This document shows positions 61,497-64,000 of a stretch of 64,000 nucleotides of DNA, one piece after another (within the stretch, counting starts at the first letter, position 1; each line of letters begins with the position of its first letter). The translations under genes and the position numbers were made by a program. Location: positions 1 through 64,000 of the forward strand of contig MCFE01000359.1 in the NCBI GenBank assembly GCA_002104905.1, read 5' to 3'. Source of the DNA: Basidiobolus meristosporus CBS 931.73 (taxonomy: Eukaryota > Basidiobolomycota > Basidiobolomycetes > Basidiobolales > Basidiobolaceae). The notes beneath the pieces were generated by a model. The model was not told where the DNA came from. It did not search any database and saw only the letters and a program-made list of their open reading frames with translations.

Positions 61497-62890
61497 ATGG
61501 GTGGTAACAGTGGTTTGGAAGAGAAAGAACCTCCTCAGTTGGAGTACGACGACACATCGAACGACCCTCATCGTACGCGCACTGGGTCCAGTGTGGGTGC
61601 ATACTTCAACATCGTATGCGTCATTGCTGGCACAGGCACACTGCAGCTGCCGTTAGCTGTGAGCCAGGCCGGGTGGATCGGTGTTGGAATGATCATTCTT
61701 TCTGCCATCATCGCTATATACACCGGGGGCCTGCTGATTAAATGCTTGTATTATGATGGGTATGTTTCTGTGCGACTGCTGTGTACCAACCACACACTAA
61801 ACGTTATTCCTTAGAGTTTCGAGGCTGCCAGACTATCCTTCAATTGGCCAAGCTGCTTTTGGAAGATTTGGCAAAGCGTTCATTCGAGCGTTTCATTACT
61901 CGATCCTTCTTGGCGCCGCCTGCATTTACATTCTGCTGGCTGGCCAAAACATCTACAACCTGGTGGGTCACCTGGGTGTTCACTTCAGCCAGAAATACTG
62001 GATCATTATTGCCGCCTCGATCATTTGGTTTCCGTACGTCAGCCTCAAGACAGTCAAGGAGGTTGCCTGGCTCTCGTAAGTACTTTCCAGGTGAAATGCC
62101 TGCAATCAGGTCCGAAATTAACCATTCTTCGAATAGTATTTTCGGTGCTGTGACAACATTGATTGTGGTCGTTATCTCAGTGGCCGTCGGGTTTCTGGAT
62201 ACCAGCGTAAAGCACGAGCACATCGTCCACTCGTCGGCGAATCTGGATGGACTGCCACTCGCGCTTGCATCCATCTGCTTCTCGTTCGGTGGAAATGTCA
62301 TTTATCCTCATGTAGAGGAGGGCATGCGCTCACCAAAGTCTTGGAACAAAATCGTCACCTACGCTATTATTACTATTCTTGGCATGTACCTCTTGATCAG
62401 TATCCCTGGATATATCGTGTACGGCAACATCGTACAGTCACCTATCTACAATTCGCTTCCAGACTGGCCTGCCACCAACGCTGCGATTATCTTGATCACC
62501 GTCCATATCATCATGGCCGCCCCCTTGTACCTTACCAGCTTTGCTAATGAGATGGAGGATCTCCTGAAAATCTCTCGCAAATACCACTCACGCAGCAAGG
62601 AGTTTATATTGCGGGTTATCCTTAGAACGCTGATCGTGATTGCTATGACGTTGCTCGCAATGTATGTGCCGTATGTGGATACTCTCATGTCCCTTATTGG
62701 CGCCCTTTCCTACAGTATCATTGTATATATAGCACCAGTTGTACTGTATCTGAAATTGTATGGATGGAGGAGCGTCGGAATACTGGAGCTGCTATGGTGT
62801 CTCATCATCGTTGCCATTGGTATGATTGCGCTTGTGCTTGGCTCGAAAGATGCCGTCCAACAGCTGGTTCAACAGTTCAGAGACCATTAG
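61497..62890 (+). CDS. AVT-type amino-acid/proton transporter (AAAP family)
   Basis: Three exons (61497-61759, 61815-62075, 62137-62890) give 425 residues. The hydrophilic N-terminus is followed by about 11 membrane helices: SVGAYFNIVCVIAGTGTLQLP (the family's first-helix signature, with the unwound GTG), AGWIGVGMIILSAIIAIYTG, then IGQAAFGRFGKAF, ICFSFGGNVIYPHVEEGM (the conserved FxFGG of helix 6), LISIPGYIVYG and later helices. AAAP members such as yeast Avt proteins move neutral amino acids across the vacuolar membrane by H+ antiport. The start is the first ATG in frame. Substrate direction cannot be read from sequence. Confidence 0.9.
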
Positions 62891-64000
62891 AAAATCCATC
62901 ACCAACATAACCCCCTACATATTTTGTATAATAAACCTTATAGTTTGTCATATTTTATGAAACATTCGGCAGATTTAGGAATGTGACATTTCGCCTTACA
63001 CTTTATTAATGGTCCGCTTTTGGAAGGACCAGCTGGCGAGCTTGTATAAGGAGCAAATTATGTCAAAAAAAAAGCAAAGTGGCACAAATAGATGTAATAC
63101 AGAACATTGATGTCCGTGGGAACAAGAGGATTTCACACAACCCAAAATTCAGTGAATAACCACCAATTTAACAAACATGAAATTAAACTGGAATTTACTC
63201 ATATTTGGTACCTTAACCAAATACGAAATAAGGTACGAATTGCGTAGTCACCGCGACATCTCACCCATTCTTATCAGCGTTATGAAGCATTTCCTCTAAA
63301 GGAAGCGACTGGACTAAATGTGGGGAGTGGAAGCACACCCAACAAATGAAGAAATACGTAGATATTCGGAAGCACTTTCGTTGGTGATCTAATTGAGTCC
63401 CATGTAAGGTGTATGGGTAAGCCAAACACTAGGAATACAAAATGAGGAATGAGTGGTGCATAATTGGCTATCATTAGATGCATTGATCCATGTGGGTCAC
63501 ATGAATTCTGCAGATACGAGAGATAAGTTCTGTTGCGCGAGATATCGCAAGAAGAAGACACCACATCTAGGTAGGAGCCAAATCCTCCCTCGGCGTCGCC
63601 TATGTTCTTGCTTTTAATTGTGACATATGTACGAGGTGAAGCTTGTGCTCGTTAAAGTAACAACTCAGGTGACCATCAAACGAATAATTCGATACTTAAT
63701 CTCGAGCTAAATTTGGGAAAAAGATCCAAGTAGAATGTCCCATGCCATAACGGCCACTCAGAAAATTTATTGGTTGACAAATGGTTCTTCGAATGAAGTC
63801 TGGAATAAGATAATGTCAGCCAATTGAGTAACCGGTTCTTCTTCTAATCTAGTGGTTGTTGCATACAATAATTGTTACTGGATCCAGAAATTTTCGGTCG
63901 GATATAAAAACTGGCCTTGTCTCCAAGAGACAACATAGATCTCGAGGTTTATTTCAGTTCCCTTCTGCCATCCTTTCACCAAGTCGTACACTCATTGGAT
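62891..64000. other. 3' flank of the transporter and intergenic; possible promoter at the right edge
   Basis: A poly(A)-like AATAAA lies at 62930-62935, 40 bp after the transporter stop. Beyond it no supported gene is seen. A tataaaaac at about 63,902 followed by a pyrimidine-rich stretch (63,955-63,980) looks like a core promoter for a plus-strand gene starting beyond the window. Confidence 0.45.

Noticed and set aside
63280-63564. 94-codon hydrophobic minus frame near the right edge
   Set aside because: Has a hydrophobic patch but no recognisable family, no splice partners and no poly(A) context; too weak to call.

Overview
The window looks like nuclear DNA of a filamentous or early-diverging fungus. 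Evidence for a fungus: many short spliceosomal introns (about 40-90 nt, GT..AG plus one GC..AG), a Sat4/Hal-type protein kinase, a GPI-anchored Ser/Thr-rich wall-type protein and an AVT-type vacuolar transporter. Several genes (kinesin-13, WDR81-like, TMEM94-like, FAM72-like, GLTSCR1/BICRA-like) are, to my knowledge, mostly missing from Ascomycota and Basidiomycota model species. A non-Dikarya fungus is therefore my best guess; the species cannot be named from this sequence.

Region 1 (about 1-22,400) is AT-rich, strikingly poor in CG dinucleotides and made almost wholly of decayed transposable elements. It holds two minus-strand Ty3/gypsy-like fragments, at least three Ty1/copia-like elements, many solo or partial copies of one 348-bp copia LTR, and three copies of a non-autonomous inverted-repeat DNA element (two are near-perfect 347-bp-arm palindromes with 3-bp target duplications). 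A minus-strand copia element (12,479-17,889) sits inside a plus-strand copia element (11,513-20,454). All element reading frames I checked are broken.

Region 2 (about 22,800-64,000) is gene-dense, near-balanced in composition and intron-rich. In order: a divergent P-type ATPase (+), a family-16 methyltransferase (-), CutA (-), a Ser/Thr kinase (+), a GLTSCR1-domain protein (-), a TMEM94-like P-type ATPase homologue (+, 19 exons), the E2 subunit of pyruvate dehydrogenase (-), CDC20 (-), an ArsC-family reductase (+), a NIPA-type transporter with a Cys-rich ectodomain (-), a FAM72-like protein (-), a WDR81-like BEACH/WD protein (-, 28 exons), kinesin-13 (+), a GPI-anchored protein (-), LSm5 (+) and an AVT-type amino-acid transporter (+). 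They are housekeeping or cell-biology genes that share no single pathway. CDC20 and kinesin-13 both act in mitosis; the two P-type ATPase relatives, NIPA and AVT are membrane transport or transport-like proteins. Exon models were built by hand from splice motifs, reading-frame phase and family motifs; phases close for every multi-exon gene listed.
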